Shown here piece after piece: positions 8,449-18,486 of a stretch of 64,000 nt of DNA. Origin of the DNA: Acidimicrobiales bacterium. Its GTDB lineage: Bacteria > Actinomycetota > Acidimicrobiia > Acidimicrobiales > SZUA-35. Under the pieces are notes generated by a model, which saw nothing but the letters and a program-made list of their open reading frames with translations, was not told where the DNA came from and searched no databases. Position 1 is the first letter of the stretch. The number at the start of each line of letters is the position of its first letter. The stretch is from positions 19,753 through 83,752 of the forward strand of contig JAHEJM010000006.1 of assembly GCA_024638815.1 (NCBI GenBank), read 5' to 3'. Both the position numbers and the translations under genes were made by a program.

Positions 8449-8703
8449 TCAGGGAGCCGGCTTCAGGAAGCCTTGGCGGATTCCGAGCCAGAGCAACCCC
8501 GCCGCCACCAGCGCCGCAATGATGATGGCCAGGAAACCGTTGACCCCGCCCAGCACCAGGCCGACGATGAACGCCGACACCACGCCAAGACCGATGGTCT
8601 TCGCGATGCCGATGTCCTGGCCGCCCGGCAGAATGAGCCGACCGAGTGCCCCGACGATGGCGCCCGTGATCACGGCTCCGATTACCCATCCGATGAATCC
8701 CAC
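8449..8703 (-). CDS. GlsB/YeaQ/YmgE-family small membrane protein
   Basis: An 84-residue, very hydrophobic protein with three predicted membrane helices: about 3-22, 31-52 and 56-75. The pattern GFIGWVIGAVITGAIVGALGRLILPG, with its glycine-rich first helix, is typical of the transglycosylase-associated (GlsB/YeaQ) family. Those proteins are induced by envelope or general stress in several bacteria, but their biochemical role is unknown. No operon partner is visible. Confidence 0.85.
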   Translation of the reverse strand: MGFIGWVIGAVITGAIVGALGRLILPGGQDIGIAKTIGLGVVSAFIVGLVLGGVNGFLAIIIAALVAAGLLWLGIRQGFLKPAP

Positions 8704-9017
8704 TTTGTCCTCCGTAGACGAGAAGATGACGAGATCTTACTACCAGGTGAAGCGACATCGGCACAACTGCGTAAGCTGCTGAAAGTGCTTTGTTTAAGGC
8801 TGTTTGAGCGGGCCGGACGACGAAAACCCGCCTGGCGAGGGCACATTTGGCACCAAGGCGGTCATGTGTTGCAGTTCTGCGATCATTGTTCGCCGAACGT
8901 ACGGGACCGAGGCCCTGGGCCAAATGGAGGGTTCATACCGAGGCAGCCATCATCGTTCCCGGGCCCTGACCCGCCCGCCTCGATCCGAGGCCCGGTTCCG
9001 GCCTGAAGTAGAGTGAG
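8704..9017. other. Intergenic region with no recognised gene
   Basis: This 314-base gap separates the GlsB-like gene (minus) and the MpaB-like gene (plus), so it should hold both promoters. Around 8790-8810 it is locally richer in A and T than its surroundings. I see no tRNA, no convincing hairpin and no conserved coding frame. Open frames crossing it have no family features. Confidence 0.5.
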
Positions 9018-9905
9018 ATGATGATCGTGTCGGAAGCGCTGAGCCTCGTTCGGCGGCAGGGGGCCGGACTGCTGCGCTCGGCCATCGCCGGCGACCAAGC
9101 CCTGGAAACCGCCGACCTGGCCAACCCCGACGACTTTGGCCTTTTCGGACCGGCGTCCTCGGCATGGCGAGTCCACGGTAACGCCGCCATGCTCATCGGC
9201 GGGCTGCGAGCACTGCTGCTTCAGACACTCCATCCCCTGGCCATGGCCGGTGTGGCCGACCACTCCGACTATCGCCACGACCCACGGGGCCGCCTCCATC
9301 GCACCGGCCGATTCGTGGGCGCCACCACTTACGGCACCACCAGGGCGGCCACGATCGAGATCGAGCGGGTCAAACGGGTCCATGAGCGGGTGGTCGGCCA
9401 CGCCCCCGACGGCCGGCCCTACGCCGCCAACGATCCCCATCTGATGCTGTGGGTGCACGTAACCGAGGTCGACAGCTTCCTGACTGCGTTCGAGCGCTAC
9501 GGCCATGGCCGACTAACCGATGCCGAGAAGGATCGCTATGTGGCGGAAATGGCCGAGGTGGCCCGGCGGCTGGGTACCGACACCCCACCCACCAATCGCC
9601 GTGGTTTGGACGACACCCTCGAGCGGTTCCGATCGGAGTGCGCCTATACCGATCAGGCCAAGGAGACGGTTCGCTTTCTGCTGGTACCACCGGTCCCCCT
9701 GGTCACCATGGGTGGCTACGGCGTCATCGCCGCCGCAGCCGTCGCCGATCTCCCCGGCTGGGCCCGTTCCATGCTGCGGCTCCCCCTGTTGCCGGGAACC
9801 GACACGATGGCCATCCGTCCCGCAGCCATCGCCCTGACCCGCACGGTTGGCTGGTTCATGAGCTATCGCCGCTGGGAGCAGGAAGACCGACTGCTGACCG
9901 GCTGA
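9018..9905 (+). CDS. Oxygenase MpaB family protein (DUF2236)
   Basis: A 295-residue member of the DUF2236/MpaB' family. Characterised relatives, such as latex-clearing protein Lcp and MpaB, are b-type heme oxygenases or hydrolases. The family's N-terminal pattern is visible in SSAWRVHGNAAMLIGGLRALLLQTLHPLAMAG (read as two overlapping segments, about 52-83), followed by HSDYRHDPRGRLHRT and the WVHVTEVDSF region with conserved histidine. The substrate cannot be deduced. It starts at ATG 9018 with AGAGTGAG upstream (a second ATG follows directly). The MazG-like gene starts 25 bases downstream and may be cotranscribed. Confidence 0.85.
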   Translation: MMIVSEALSLVRRQGAGLLRSAIAGDQALETADLANPDDFGLFGPASSAWRVHGNAAMLIGGLRALLLQTLHPLAMAGVADHSDYRHDPRGRLHRTGRFVGATTYGTTRAATIEIERVKRVHERVVGHAPDGRPYAANDPHLMLWVHVTEVDSFLTAFERYGHGRLTDAEKDRYVAEMAEVARRLGTDTPPTNRRGLDDTLERFRSECAYTDQAKETVRFLLVPPVPLVTMGGYGVIAAAAVADLPGWARSMLRLPLLPGTDTMAIRPAAIALTRTVGWFMSYRRWEQEDRLLTG

Positions 9906-9930
9906 GGTCATCGGGTCCTACGCTCGGACC

Positions 9931-10182
9931 ATGCATTTGGCCGAGTTCCAGGAGTTGATGGACGAGTTGTACGGGCCGGGCGACCGGGAGCGGGGTGTCC
10001 CGGCGACGGTGGCCTGGTTGTGCGAGGAGCTGGGCGAGCTGGCCCAGGCCGTACGGAAGGGCACCAAGGAGGACCAGCTCCATGAGCTGGGTGATGTGCT
10101 GGCGTGGTTGTCGTCGCTGGCCAATCAGCTCGATCTCTCGATGGAGGATGCGGCGAAGCGGTACGTCCATGATCCGCCGTAG
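9931..10182 (+). CDS. MazG-like nucleotide pyrophosphohydrolase, C-terminally clipped
   Basis: An 83-residue protein with the metal-binding core of small MazG-like pyrophosphatases: EELGELAQAVRKG and the downstream HELGDVLAWLSSLAN. These enzymes hydrolyse non-canonical or excess NTPs. The protein stops at RYVHDPP, where relatives I know of continue with a cysteine-rich tail. The stop codon is exactly where the reverse-strand Tn3 transposase relic begins, so the original 3' end may have been replaced. The catalytic acidic residues remain, so it may still be active. Confidence 0.75.
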   Translation: MHLAEFQELMDELYGPGDRERGVPATVAWLCEELGELAQAVRKGTKEDQLHELGDVLAWLSSLANQLDLSMEDAAKRYVHDPP

Positions 10183-10591
10183 AGATTCTCTTGTGCGGGT
10201 GGGTGATCCGCTGATGTGCGTGTACTCGTCGAATAATCCGGTCCAGGAGTTCCCATCGAGAGCGACATCAGCAATCTCAACTTCTGGTAGTAGCCCTTCG
10301 ACAAGACGGTGGAGCTCGATGAGTGACGGTGGTTCGTCGACAGCATCGACAGGGGTGACCAACCAGCAGCGATTCGAGCTGATCGATCAAATCTGGCTCG
10401 GCGAGATCGACGAGGCGGGCCCAGAGACGTTCCGATGCTCGTTGGCGAACCGAACCGGTCAGGCGGTTCAGCACCACCTCTCCCGGAAGGAGAACCCGGT
10501 CGTTCATCAGTCGGGGGTGCGCCGACCGGAATAACGCTGTTGGCCCAGGTGAGGAGGATCGATTCAGAATCCCTGTATCGATCCTCATCAA
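10183..10591 (-). pseudogene. Relic of a Tn3-family transposase (TnpA) with internal deletion
   Basis: Two TnpA-like pieces lie head to tail on the minus strand in different frames. From about 10501 down to 10361, DRVLLPGEVVLNRLTGSVRQ and ASERLWARLVDLAEP resemble the N-terminal DUF4158 region. From 10362 down to 10183, a second frame reads VEGLLPEVEIADVAL and SWTGLFDEYTHISG, like the central part of Tn3 transposases. The few hundred residues that normally separate these blocks are missing, and the catalytic domain is absent. Terminal repeats were not found. It cannot be functional. Family assignment is from memory of conserved wording. Confidence 0.65.
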
Positions 10592-10707
10592 TCCCCTTTG
10601 CCTATATTCAGAGCCTTTGGGGTTGTAGTGCGAACTGATGTTTGCTACGCTGTTGGTGTCTTCCCCACGGAATCAGGTTTCTTTGGCCCGTTCGGGCCGG
10701 TGGGGTT

Positions 10708-11994
10708 ATGGACACACTCGCAATACCAGCATCTTCCCAGGAGCTTGTGACAGCCACGCTGGCGTTGTTGCCCACCGAGGTGTCGGGGCTTGATGTCGGC
10801 GGGTTGTCGGGCGATGGTGTGGTCGGGTTGCTGGCCACGGTTCGTGACGCCCAACGGGCCCTGGACGGGCTGGTGGTGCGCCTTGGGTTGCGGGCCGATG
10901 AACTGGCCGCTCGTGGTGAGGGTGGCGGCGCCAGGGAGGTGCTGATTCGAGGGGTGCGGGGCTCGACCGCTCGTCGAGAAACTGCCCGTGTCCAAGCCGC
11001 ACGGCGTTGGCCTACCGTCGGGGACGCCTTGGCCAGGGGTGTGATCTCGGGAGACCATGTCGATTCGCTCGCCCGCCGGCTGGGCGGGCTGAGCGATGAC
11101 CAGCAGGCTGGTGTTGACGTCGACGGACTCGTCGAACAGGCCCGCCGGCTACCGGCCGACACCTTCGACACCGTGGTGAAACGAGTCGTTGATGACGCCC
11201 GCGGCGACGGTGGTCTCGGCGACAGTGAACAGCGTCGGGCCGCGTCGGAGTTCCGGCACTGGTACGACGAAACCGACGGCATGGGCCGGTTCCGAGGCGC
11301 CTTCGACCCGGAACGCTACGAAGGGCTCGTGTCTGCCATCGAAGCCCAGATGACCTCGATCGCCAACCAACAATCCGACGCCGTAACCAAGGACGCCAAC
11401 CTCGCCGCCCGGGCCCTTCACGAACTCGTCACCGGCAACCGGGCCGGTGGGCGACCGGTCCCGGCCGCCGGGTTCGTCATCGACTACCAAACCCTGACCG
11501 GCGGACACCACGACGACACCGTGTGTGAAACCGTCGAGGGACGTGACCTACCGGTCGACACGGTGGGGCGACTGTTGTGCGATGCGGTGTTGCGCCGCAT
11601 CCTGTTGGACGACCGTGGCGTGCCCATCAACGTGGGGCGCCGGTACCGGACGGCGACCGACGCTCAATGGGCCGCGACCAAAGCCATCTACTCGACCTGC
11701 GGGTGGGACTGCTGTGACAGACCCATTACCGCCGCACCCGCAAGCGGGTGCTAACCAAGTTCGGCAACGCCGAACTTGCGGTGCCAACTGCATCACATTC
11801 ACGAATGGGAAAAGGGCGGCCGCACCGACCTTCACCAGATGGTGCCGTTCTGCACCCATCATCACCGCCTCGTCCATGAAGGCGGCTGGACCGTTCGCCT
11901 ACTACATGATCGACGGCTCGAGATCTATCGACCGGATGGTCGGCTCCACGCCGTCACACCACAACCGACCCGGAACACGGTTCAGCAGGAGTAG
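10708..11994 (+). pseudogene. DUF222/13E12-type HNH endonuclease gene, interrupted
   Basis: The frame from ATG 10708 encodes a DUF222 region (about 10-320) typical of the multicopy actinobacterial 13E12 family. After CDRPIT at 11730 there is extra sequence with an in-frame TAA at 11752-11754. Beyond it, still in the same frame, the HNH nuclease motif resumes: CQLHHIHEWEKGGRTDL, then CTHHHRLVHEGGW, ending 11994. Removing 48 bases (11731-11778) would restore a normal spacing between CDRP and CQLHH. As it stands the product lacks its nuclease domain unless the stop is bypassed. A GGCCCG-TT-CGGGCC hairpin sits just before the start. Confidence 0.8.
11731..11778. mobile_element. 48-bp double-hairpin insertion in the HNH gene
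   Basis: The extra segment holds two perfect stem-loops: CACCCGC-AA-GCGGGTG and AAGTTCGGC-AAC-GCCGAACTT. Short outer arms CCGCA and TGCGG (11732-11736 and 11777-11781) are also inverted. It interrupts a conserved protein motif without shifting the frame, but supplies a TAA. Its compact palindromic form suggests a small REP- or MITE-like element; no transposase or second copy was noticed in the window. Confidence 0.55.
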
Positions 11995-12031
11995 ATGGAT
12001 GGCCGAATCACTTCGACGACCGCTGCAGAAC

Positions 12032-13102
<1,071 letters not shown>

Positions 13103-14332
13103 TCAGGCCGAATCGAGACCGAAGGCGGTGTGCAGATGCTGCACGGCCTCTTCGGCGTGGTCGGCGTGAACCACACAGCTGATACGGATGGCGGAGGTCG
13201 AGATCATCTCGATATTGATGGCGTTGGCGGCCAGGGTCTCGAACATGGTTGCGGCGACTCCGGGATTCGACTTCATCCCGGCCCCGATCACCGACACCCG
13301 ACCGATGGAACGATCCGCAGGCAGCACGTGGCCGCCGATATGGCCCACAACACCGTCGTTCAGCACCTGCTCGGCCAGCTCGGTGTGCTCAGTGGGCACC
13401 GTGAACGAGATGTCGGTATTGCCGTTCTCGGACACATTCTGCACGATCATGTCGACGTTGACCCCGGCGTCGGCCAGAGCCCGAAAGAGGGTTGCCGACA
13501 CACCGGGGCGGTCGGGCACATCGGCGATGGTGATCTTCGACTCGGACAGGTCATGGGTGACGGCACGGATGATCGGCTGTTCCACGGACGGCTCCAGTTC
13601 TCGTTCATCGACGACCAACGTTCCTTGTTCCCAGGTGAAGGCCGACCGGATGTGAAGGGGGACTCGATGGTTGTGGGCCACCTCGACCGAACGCATGGCC
13701 GGCTTCGGGCACCCGGTGGCCGTCATCTCCAGCAGCTCATCAAAACTGATGGCCGACATCTTACGGGCTTGGGGCACCACTCGAGGATCGGCACTGAACA
13801 CCCCACTGACATCGGTGAACAGCTCGCAGGTGTCGGCTCCCAGCGCCCGGGCCAATGCCACCGCCGTGGTGTCGCTCCCTCCCCGCCCAAGGAATGTCAC
13901 ATTCTTGTCGGTGGACACCCCCTGGGAACCGGCCACCACCGGCACGACTCCCTCGGCCAACGATCCCTTGATGCGATACGGATTGACCTCGAGGATCTTG
14001 GCGTTGCGGTGGTTGGTGTCGGTCAGGAACCCGGCCTGAGATCCGGTGAAGGAGTGAGCCGGTATGCCCAACCCGTTCAATGCCATACACATCAGGGCGA
14101 TGGCCTTGCGCTCACCGGCGGTGATGAGCATGTCCATCTCCCGACCGTTGGGATCGTCCGAGATCTGGGAGGCCATGTGGAGCAGTTCATCGGTCTCGTT
14201 ACCCATGGCCGAGACAACCATTGCCACCTCATCACCCCGTCGGCGGCAGCGGGCGACGTAGTCGGCCACGGCTCTCATCCGATCGGGATCGGCGACCGAG
14301 GTTCCTCCAAACTTCTGCACGAGTAGGGCCAC
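13103..14332 (-). CDS. lysC: Aspartokinase
   Basis: Aspartokinase phosphorylates aspartate, the first committed step of the aspartate family. The 409-residue protein begins VALLVQKFGGTSVADPDR, and the KFGGTS nucleotide motif fixes GTG 14332 as the start; the longer open frame upstream is non-coding. Two ACT domains at the C-terminus (about 265-409) include ITIADVPDRPGVSATLFRA and VSVIGAGMKSNPGVAATMFE, which bind lysine and/or threonine in relatives. Actinobacterial ask genes often also produce a beta subunit from an internal start, which is possible here but not shown. It is followed by asd. Confidence 0.95.
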   Translation of the reverse strand: MALLVQKFGGTSVADPDRMRAVADYVARCRRRGDEVAMVVSAMGNETDELLHMASQISDDPNGREMDMLITAGERKAIALMCMALNGLGIPAHSFTGSQAGFLTDTNHRNAKILEVNPYRIKGSLAEGVVPVVAGSQGVSTDKNVTFLGRGGSDTTAVALARALGADTCELFTDVSGVFSADPRVVPQARKMSAISFDELLEMTATGCPKPAMRSVEVAHNHRVPLHIRSAFTWEQGTLVVDERELEPSVEQPIIRAVTHDLSESKITIADVPDRPGVSATLFRALADAGVNVDMIVQNVSENGNTDISFTVPTEHTELAEQVLNDGVVGHIGGHVLPADRSIGRVSVIGAGMKSNPGVAATMFETLAANAINIEMISTSAIRISCVVHADHAEEAVQHLHTAFGLDSA

Positions 14333-14443
14333 GCCCAACAACGCTACCGCCCCTCGCCACCCCTGCAGCGAGTTTTCGACACATGGGTTGCGGCCGGAAA
14401 CCATCGGTACGGATTCGACCCCGGACTTGGTACCTTCAAACCC

Positions 14444-15328
14444 GTGGCAACCGACAAACGCGAGCGCCAACGTGCGAATCGAGAACTGAAGAAGCAGCTG
14501 GAGGACAAGGCCGAACGGCAGGAGCAGGTCCGCCAATACGGGCTCACGGCAGCCATCGTGGCCATTGCCGTGATCGCCGGGCTCGGGCTGCTCTACGTGG
14601 CCACCCGGGGTGGCGACGACGAGGCATCGGAGACCGAAACCGCAGCCGAGGCCACCGACGACGGCAGCGAGGACACCACGGCAACGACCGAGCCCGAGAT
14701 CGAGGTTCCCCAGTCGGCGGTCGAGGTCCCCGAACCCGGTGGAACCATCGATGGTGAGACCGAATGTCCCCCGGCCGACGGCTCGGCCGAACGCATCACC
14801 ACGTTCGCCCAGGCCCCACCGATGTGCATCGACCCCGGCAGCACCTACACGGCGGAAGTCACAACCAACCTCGGCACCTTCACCGTCGATCTCGACGCAG
14901 AGGCCGCCCCCACCACGGTCAACAACTTCGTGGTACTGGCCCGCTACCACTACTACGAGGGCAGCCCGTTCCACCGGATCATCCCCGGTTTCGTCATCCA
15001 GGGCGGTGACGCCGTCGGACCGGTGCTGGGCCAGGGCAACCCCGGCTATCTGATCGAGGAGGAGCCACCGACCCCGGCCGAGGGTGAACCGGCCTACGAG
15101 ATCGGTTCGTTCGCCATGGCCAAAGGACCCGGGCCGCAGGCCACCGGGGCCCAGTTCTTCGTGGTCACCGGCGACGACGGCGTCAATCTGCCCCCCGAGT
15201 ACTCGCTGTTCGGCACGGTGACCGACGGACTCGATGTGGTGACCGATATCGAATCGATTCCCACCACTCCCGACGACTATCCGACCGAACCGATCTACAT
15301 CGAATCGATCACCATCACCGAGAGCTGA
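14444..15328 (+). CDS. Membrane-anchored peptidyl-prolyl isomerase, cyclophilin type
   Basis: A 294-residue protein starting at GTG 14444. The N-terminal 30 residues are highly charged (KRERQRANRELKKQLEDKAE). One membrane helix at about 32-54 is followed by a Thr/Glu/Asp-rich linker (55-95) and a cyclophilin domain (about 135-290). Motifs include SPFHRIIPGFVIQGGD and GAQFFVVTGD, close to bacterial cyclophilins but with a shortened loop. It should face the outside of the cell and assist folding of exported proteins. Divergent from lysC. Confidence 0.92.
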   Translation: MATDKRERQRANRELKKQLEDKAERQEQVRQYGLTAAIVAIAVIAGLGLLYVATRGGDDEASETETAAEATDDGSEDTTATTEPEIEVPQSAVEVPEPGGTIDGETECPPADGSAERITTFAQAPPMCIDPGSTYTAEVTTNLGTFTVDLDAEAAPTTVNNFVVLARYHYYEGSPFHRIIPGFVIQGGDAVGPVLGQGNPGYLIEEEPPTPAEGEPAYEIGSFAMAKGPGPQATGAQFFVVTGDDGVNLPPEYSLFGTVTDGLDVVTDIESIPTTPDDYPTEPIYIESITITES

Positions 15329-15504
15329 TCGGGCCCCCGCTACCCGGATTGGCGCACGGTGTACGCCGCAACTAGAGTTCAGTTGAGGCGCGTTGTCGAT
15401 GTCCGCCGTGGACGAAGTCGGCCAACGGCACCTCAACGAACGGCGTCGCCACCGACGGTTTGCCGGGCCACGGCGGCAACGCCCGACTTCCGAGAAAGGC
15501 GACG

Positions 15505-18459
15505 TTGCTCGTGGGGAAGCTCGCACTGGCGATGGGAGCATGCCTGGCCTTGTTGGCAGGGCTACTTTCTCCTGCCGGTGCCGTCGTCGACCACGACGGA
15601 CCGAGCCCCGTGCTTCCCGACGTGTCCGGCCGATACGTGGTCGTGATGGAGGAGGAACCCCTCGTCACCCAGTTCGGCCGCAATGGTCTGCACAGCGCCG
15701 AAGCCGGAAACAAGAGCCAGAGCATGAAGGCCGACCACGCCCGCGTCCTGAGCGGCGCCGGGGTCGACGCCGGCGCCGTCGTCCACGACTACACGGTGGC
15801 CCTCAACGGGTTCGCCGTCGAGCTGGACGACACCCAGCTGGCCCGGGTCCAATCGGCCGACGGGGTCATGATGGTGGTGCCCGAGGTATTCAAGTTCCTC
15901 CAGACCGACTCCAGTCCCGACTTCCTGGGATTGACCGGGGAGACGGGGGCCCACGGCCAGCAGGTGAACGGGGAGGGGGTCGTGGTCGGCATCATCGACA
16001 GCGGAATCTGGCCCGAGCATCCCAGCTTCGCCGACGACGGCAGCTACAACCAGCCGCCGGTCGAGCCGAGCGATGACCACGGCGACACCTGCAGCTTCGG
16101 CAACACCGACCACAACCCCGACGACGCTCCGTTCACGTGCAACAACAAGCTCATCGGCGCCCGCCACCACACCGCCGCCTACAAAGCCATTGTCGGCCTC
16201 GATGAAGACGAGTTCGATTCGGCTCGCGACGATCAGGGACATGGTACCCATACCGCCTCGACCGCCGCCGGCAATGCCGACGTGGAAGCGACCGTGCTCG
16301 GCCGAAACATGGGCCAGATCACCGGTGTCGCACCTCGGGCCCACATCATGGCCTACAAGGCGTGCGGGACTCTCGGCTGCGCCGGTTCCGACCTGGCCGC
16401 CGCCATCGATCAGGCCGTTGTCGACGGCGTCGATGTCATCAACTACTCGATCGGCAGCAGCACCCCTGCCCTGGGGCCCGACGACCTGGCGTTCCTTTTC
16501 GCCACCGACGCCGGAGTTCGAGTGGCCGCCTCGGCCGGCGATTCGCGTCGGGACGGGGCAACCGTGGGCAGCCCGGCGTTCGTGCCGTGGCTGACCGCCG
16601 TGGCCGCCTCCACCCAGAGCCGGTTCTTCCTCGGCACCGTGGCCCTGGGTAACGGCCGGTTCTACAACGGTGCCTCGCTCACCGGTTCGTCGGACGAGGC
16701 TCCGCTGGTGGATGCCGCCGACGCCGGTGGTGACCTGTGTATTCCCGGCTCCCTCGATCAAGCCATGGTCGAGGGAGCCGTAGTGTTGTGCCGTCGAGGT
16801 GTCATCGCCCGACTGGACAAGAGCCGGGCCGTAGCCCGGGCCGGCGGTGCCGGCATGGTCATGTACAACGAGGACGACGTCGGCGATCTCAGCCCCGACA
16901 GCCATTCTGTTCCCTCGGTCCATGTGGATCTCGAATCCGGCCTGACGATCAAGGACTACATCGCCTCGACCGCCTCGCCCACGGCCTCCATCGAGGCCGG
17001 CCGATTGGGCCGGTGGCCCGACGCCCCGACCGTGGCCGACTTCTCGCCTCGAGGCCCCAGCGGCGGCGTCGCCGACATCATCAAGCCCGATATCACCGCC
17101 CCCGGGCTCCAGGTTCTGGCCGGGTACTCGCCGCTGGCAATCGGTGGGATCGAGGGTGAGCTCTTCGCCGCCCTCGGCGGCACCTCGATGTCGAGTTCTC
17201 ATGTGGCCGGTGTCCTCGCCCTGCTGGCTCAAGAGCATCCCGAGTGGTCCGCCGGGGCCGCGAAGTCGGCGATCATGACCACCGCCGACAACGATGTTCT
17301 GCACAACGACCGGGTCTCCCCGGCTGACACTTTCGCCATGGGATCGGGCCATCTCGACATCGGATCACCCAGGCGGCAGGGGTCGGCCTTCCAGCCCGGC
17401 CTGGTCTACGAGGCCGGCTACCTCGACCACCTCGGCTTCATCTGCGACGCCTTCCCCGGCTTGTTCACCAACCCGGCCGGCACCTGCGGCCGCCTGGCAT
17501 CGCTCGGTGTGGCCATGGAGGCCGCCGACTTGAACTATCCCTCGATCGGCGTGGGTGCGCTTTCCGGGACCCGCGTCATCACCCGGACCGTGACCAGCGT
17601 GGCCTCCGACCAGGTCCGCCGGACCTACGCAGTCTCGGTCGACGCCCCCGAGGGCTACGAGGTAGAGGTCCATCCGTCGAACATCCGGCTCAAGTCGGGC
17701 CAGTCGGCCACCTTCCAGGTGCGGATAACCAATGTGAGCGCCCCGCTCGGGGTGTGGCGTCACGGTTCGCTGACCTGGACGTCGAAGGACTTCTCGGTGT
17801 ACAGCCCGATCGCGGTTCGGGGCGTGTCGTATGCCGCACCGGCACGGGTGACCGGCAGGGGTGAGACGGCCATGGCCTCGTTCCCCATCACCTTCGGCTA
17901 CACCAGCGACTACGCGGCGGCCTCCCACGGCCTGCAGCCGGCCGCCGTGTTCTCCGATACCGTCGCCCAGGACCCGGATCAGGCCTTCTCCCCCAACGAC
18001 GTGGCCGACGGGGGAGCCGTGCTCCACGAGGTGACCACCGGCGGAGCCGCACTGTTGCGTATCGCCATGCCGACCGACGCCACCGAGGCCCAGGCCGATC
18101 TCGACATCTTCGTCTTCGGCCCGGCCGGCAACCTGGTGGCCACCAGCACCGCCGGCGGGACAGACGAGCTCATCGAGCTGGTCCTACCCACCGACGGCAC
18201 CTACTCCATCTTCGTCCACGGCTGGCAGACTCCCGGCGGCGACTCGGACTACGACCTCTACACCTGGGCCGTGTCGGCCTCGCCCGGCGGCAACATGACC
18301 ATCGATTCGGCTCCCTCCTCGGCGTCGCTCGACGCCACCGAGAATGTCGCCGTGTCATGGACCGGGGCCGGCGCCGGCCAGTGGCATCTGGGGGCGGTGT
18401 CGCACTCCGACGGCTTCGGCCTGATGGGCCTGACCCTGGTGGAGGTCGACAACCGGTAG
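15505..18459 (+). CDS. Secreted S8 subtilase with PA and pre-peptidase C-terminal domains
   Basis: A 984-residue exported serine protease of the plant/cucumisin-like subtilase type. A signal peptide (LALAMGACLALLAGLLSPAGA) is followed by an I9 propeptide, then the catalytic domain. The triad is Asp165 in GIIDSGIWPEHP, His246 in GHGTHTAS and Ser561 in GGTSMSSSHVAG. A PA-type insert lies between His and Ser, and a Fn3-like domain follows. The last 130 residues resemble the pre-peptidase C-terminal domain (QADLDIFVFGPAGNLV, GTYSIFVHGW). I chose TTG 15505 because GAGAAAGG lies five bases upstream; an upstream ATG at 15460 remains possible. No LPXTG anchor is present. Confidence 0.93.
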   Translation: MLVGKLALAMGACLALLAGLLSPAGAVVDHDGPSPVLPDVSGRYVVVMEEEPLVTQFGRNGLHSAEAGNKSQSMKADHARVLSGAGVDAGAVVHDYTVALNGFAVELDDTQLARVQSADGVMMVVPEVFKFLQTDSSPDFLGLTGETGAHGQQVNGEGVVVGIIDSGIWPEHPSFADDGSYNQPPVEPSDDHGDTCSFGNTDHNPDDAPFTCNNKLIGARHHTAAYKAIVGLDEDEFDSARDDQGHGTHTASTAAGNADVEATVLGRNMGQITGVAPRAHIMAYKACGTLGCAGSDLAAAIDQAVVDGVDVINYSIGSSTPALGPDDLAFLFATDAGVRVAASAGDSRRDGATVGSPAFVPWLTAVAASTQSRFFLGTVALGNGRFYNGASLTGSSDEAPLVDAADAGGDLCIPGSLDQAMVEGAVVLCRRGVIARLDKSRAVARAGGAGMVMYNEDDVGDLSPDSHSVPSVHVDLESGLTIKDYIASTASPTASIEAGRLGRWPDAPTVADFSPRGPSGGVADIIKPDITAPGLQVLAGYSPLAIGGIEGELFAALGGTSMSSSHVAGVLALLAQEHPEWSAGAAKSAIMTTADNDVLHNDRVSPADTFAMGSGHLDIGSPRRQGSAFQPGLVYEAGYLDHLGFICDAFPGLFTNPAGTCGRLASLGVAMEAADLNYPSIGVGALSGTRVITRTVTSVASDQVRRTYAVSVDAPEGYEVEVHPSNIRLKSGQSATFQVRITNVSAPLGVWRHGSLTWTSKDFSVYSPIAVRGVSYAAPARVTGRGETAMASFPITFGYTSDYAAASHGLQPAAVFSDTVAQDPDQAFSPNDVADGGAVLHEVTTGGAALLRIAMPTDATEAQADLDIFVFGPAGNLVATSTAGGTDELIELVLPTDGTYSIFVHGWQTPGGDSDYDLYTWAVSASPGGNMTIDSAPSSASLDATENVAVSWTGAGAGQWHLGAVSHSDGFGLMGLTLVEVDNR

Positions 18460-18486
18460 CACGATTCGGTGTACTAGCGTCGGGCC

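Noticed and set aside
8172-10591. A genomic island integrated at tRNA-Pro
   Set aside because: A relic transposase and an HNH gene lie nearby, but there is no integrase and no duplicated tRNA end was found.
11752-11754. The in-frame stop of the HNH gene as a recoded selenocysteine codon
   Set aside because: The codon is TAA, not TGA, and it lies within an obvious inserted hairpin segment.
15562-17352. A 596-codon minus-strand open frame
   Set aside because: Antisense to the catalytic domain of the subtilase, whose triad and domain order are unmistakable.
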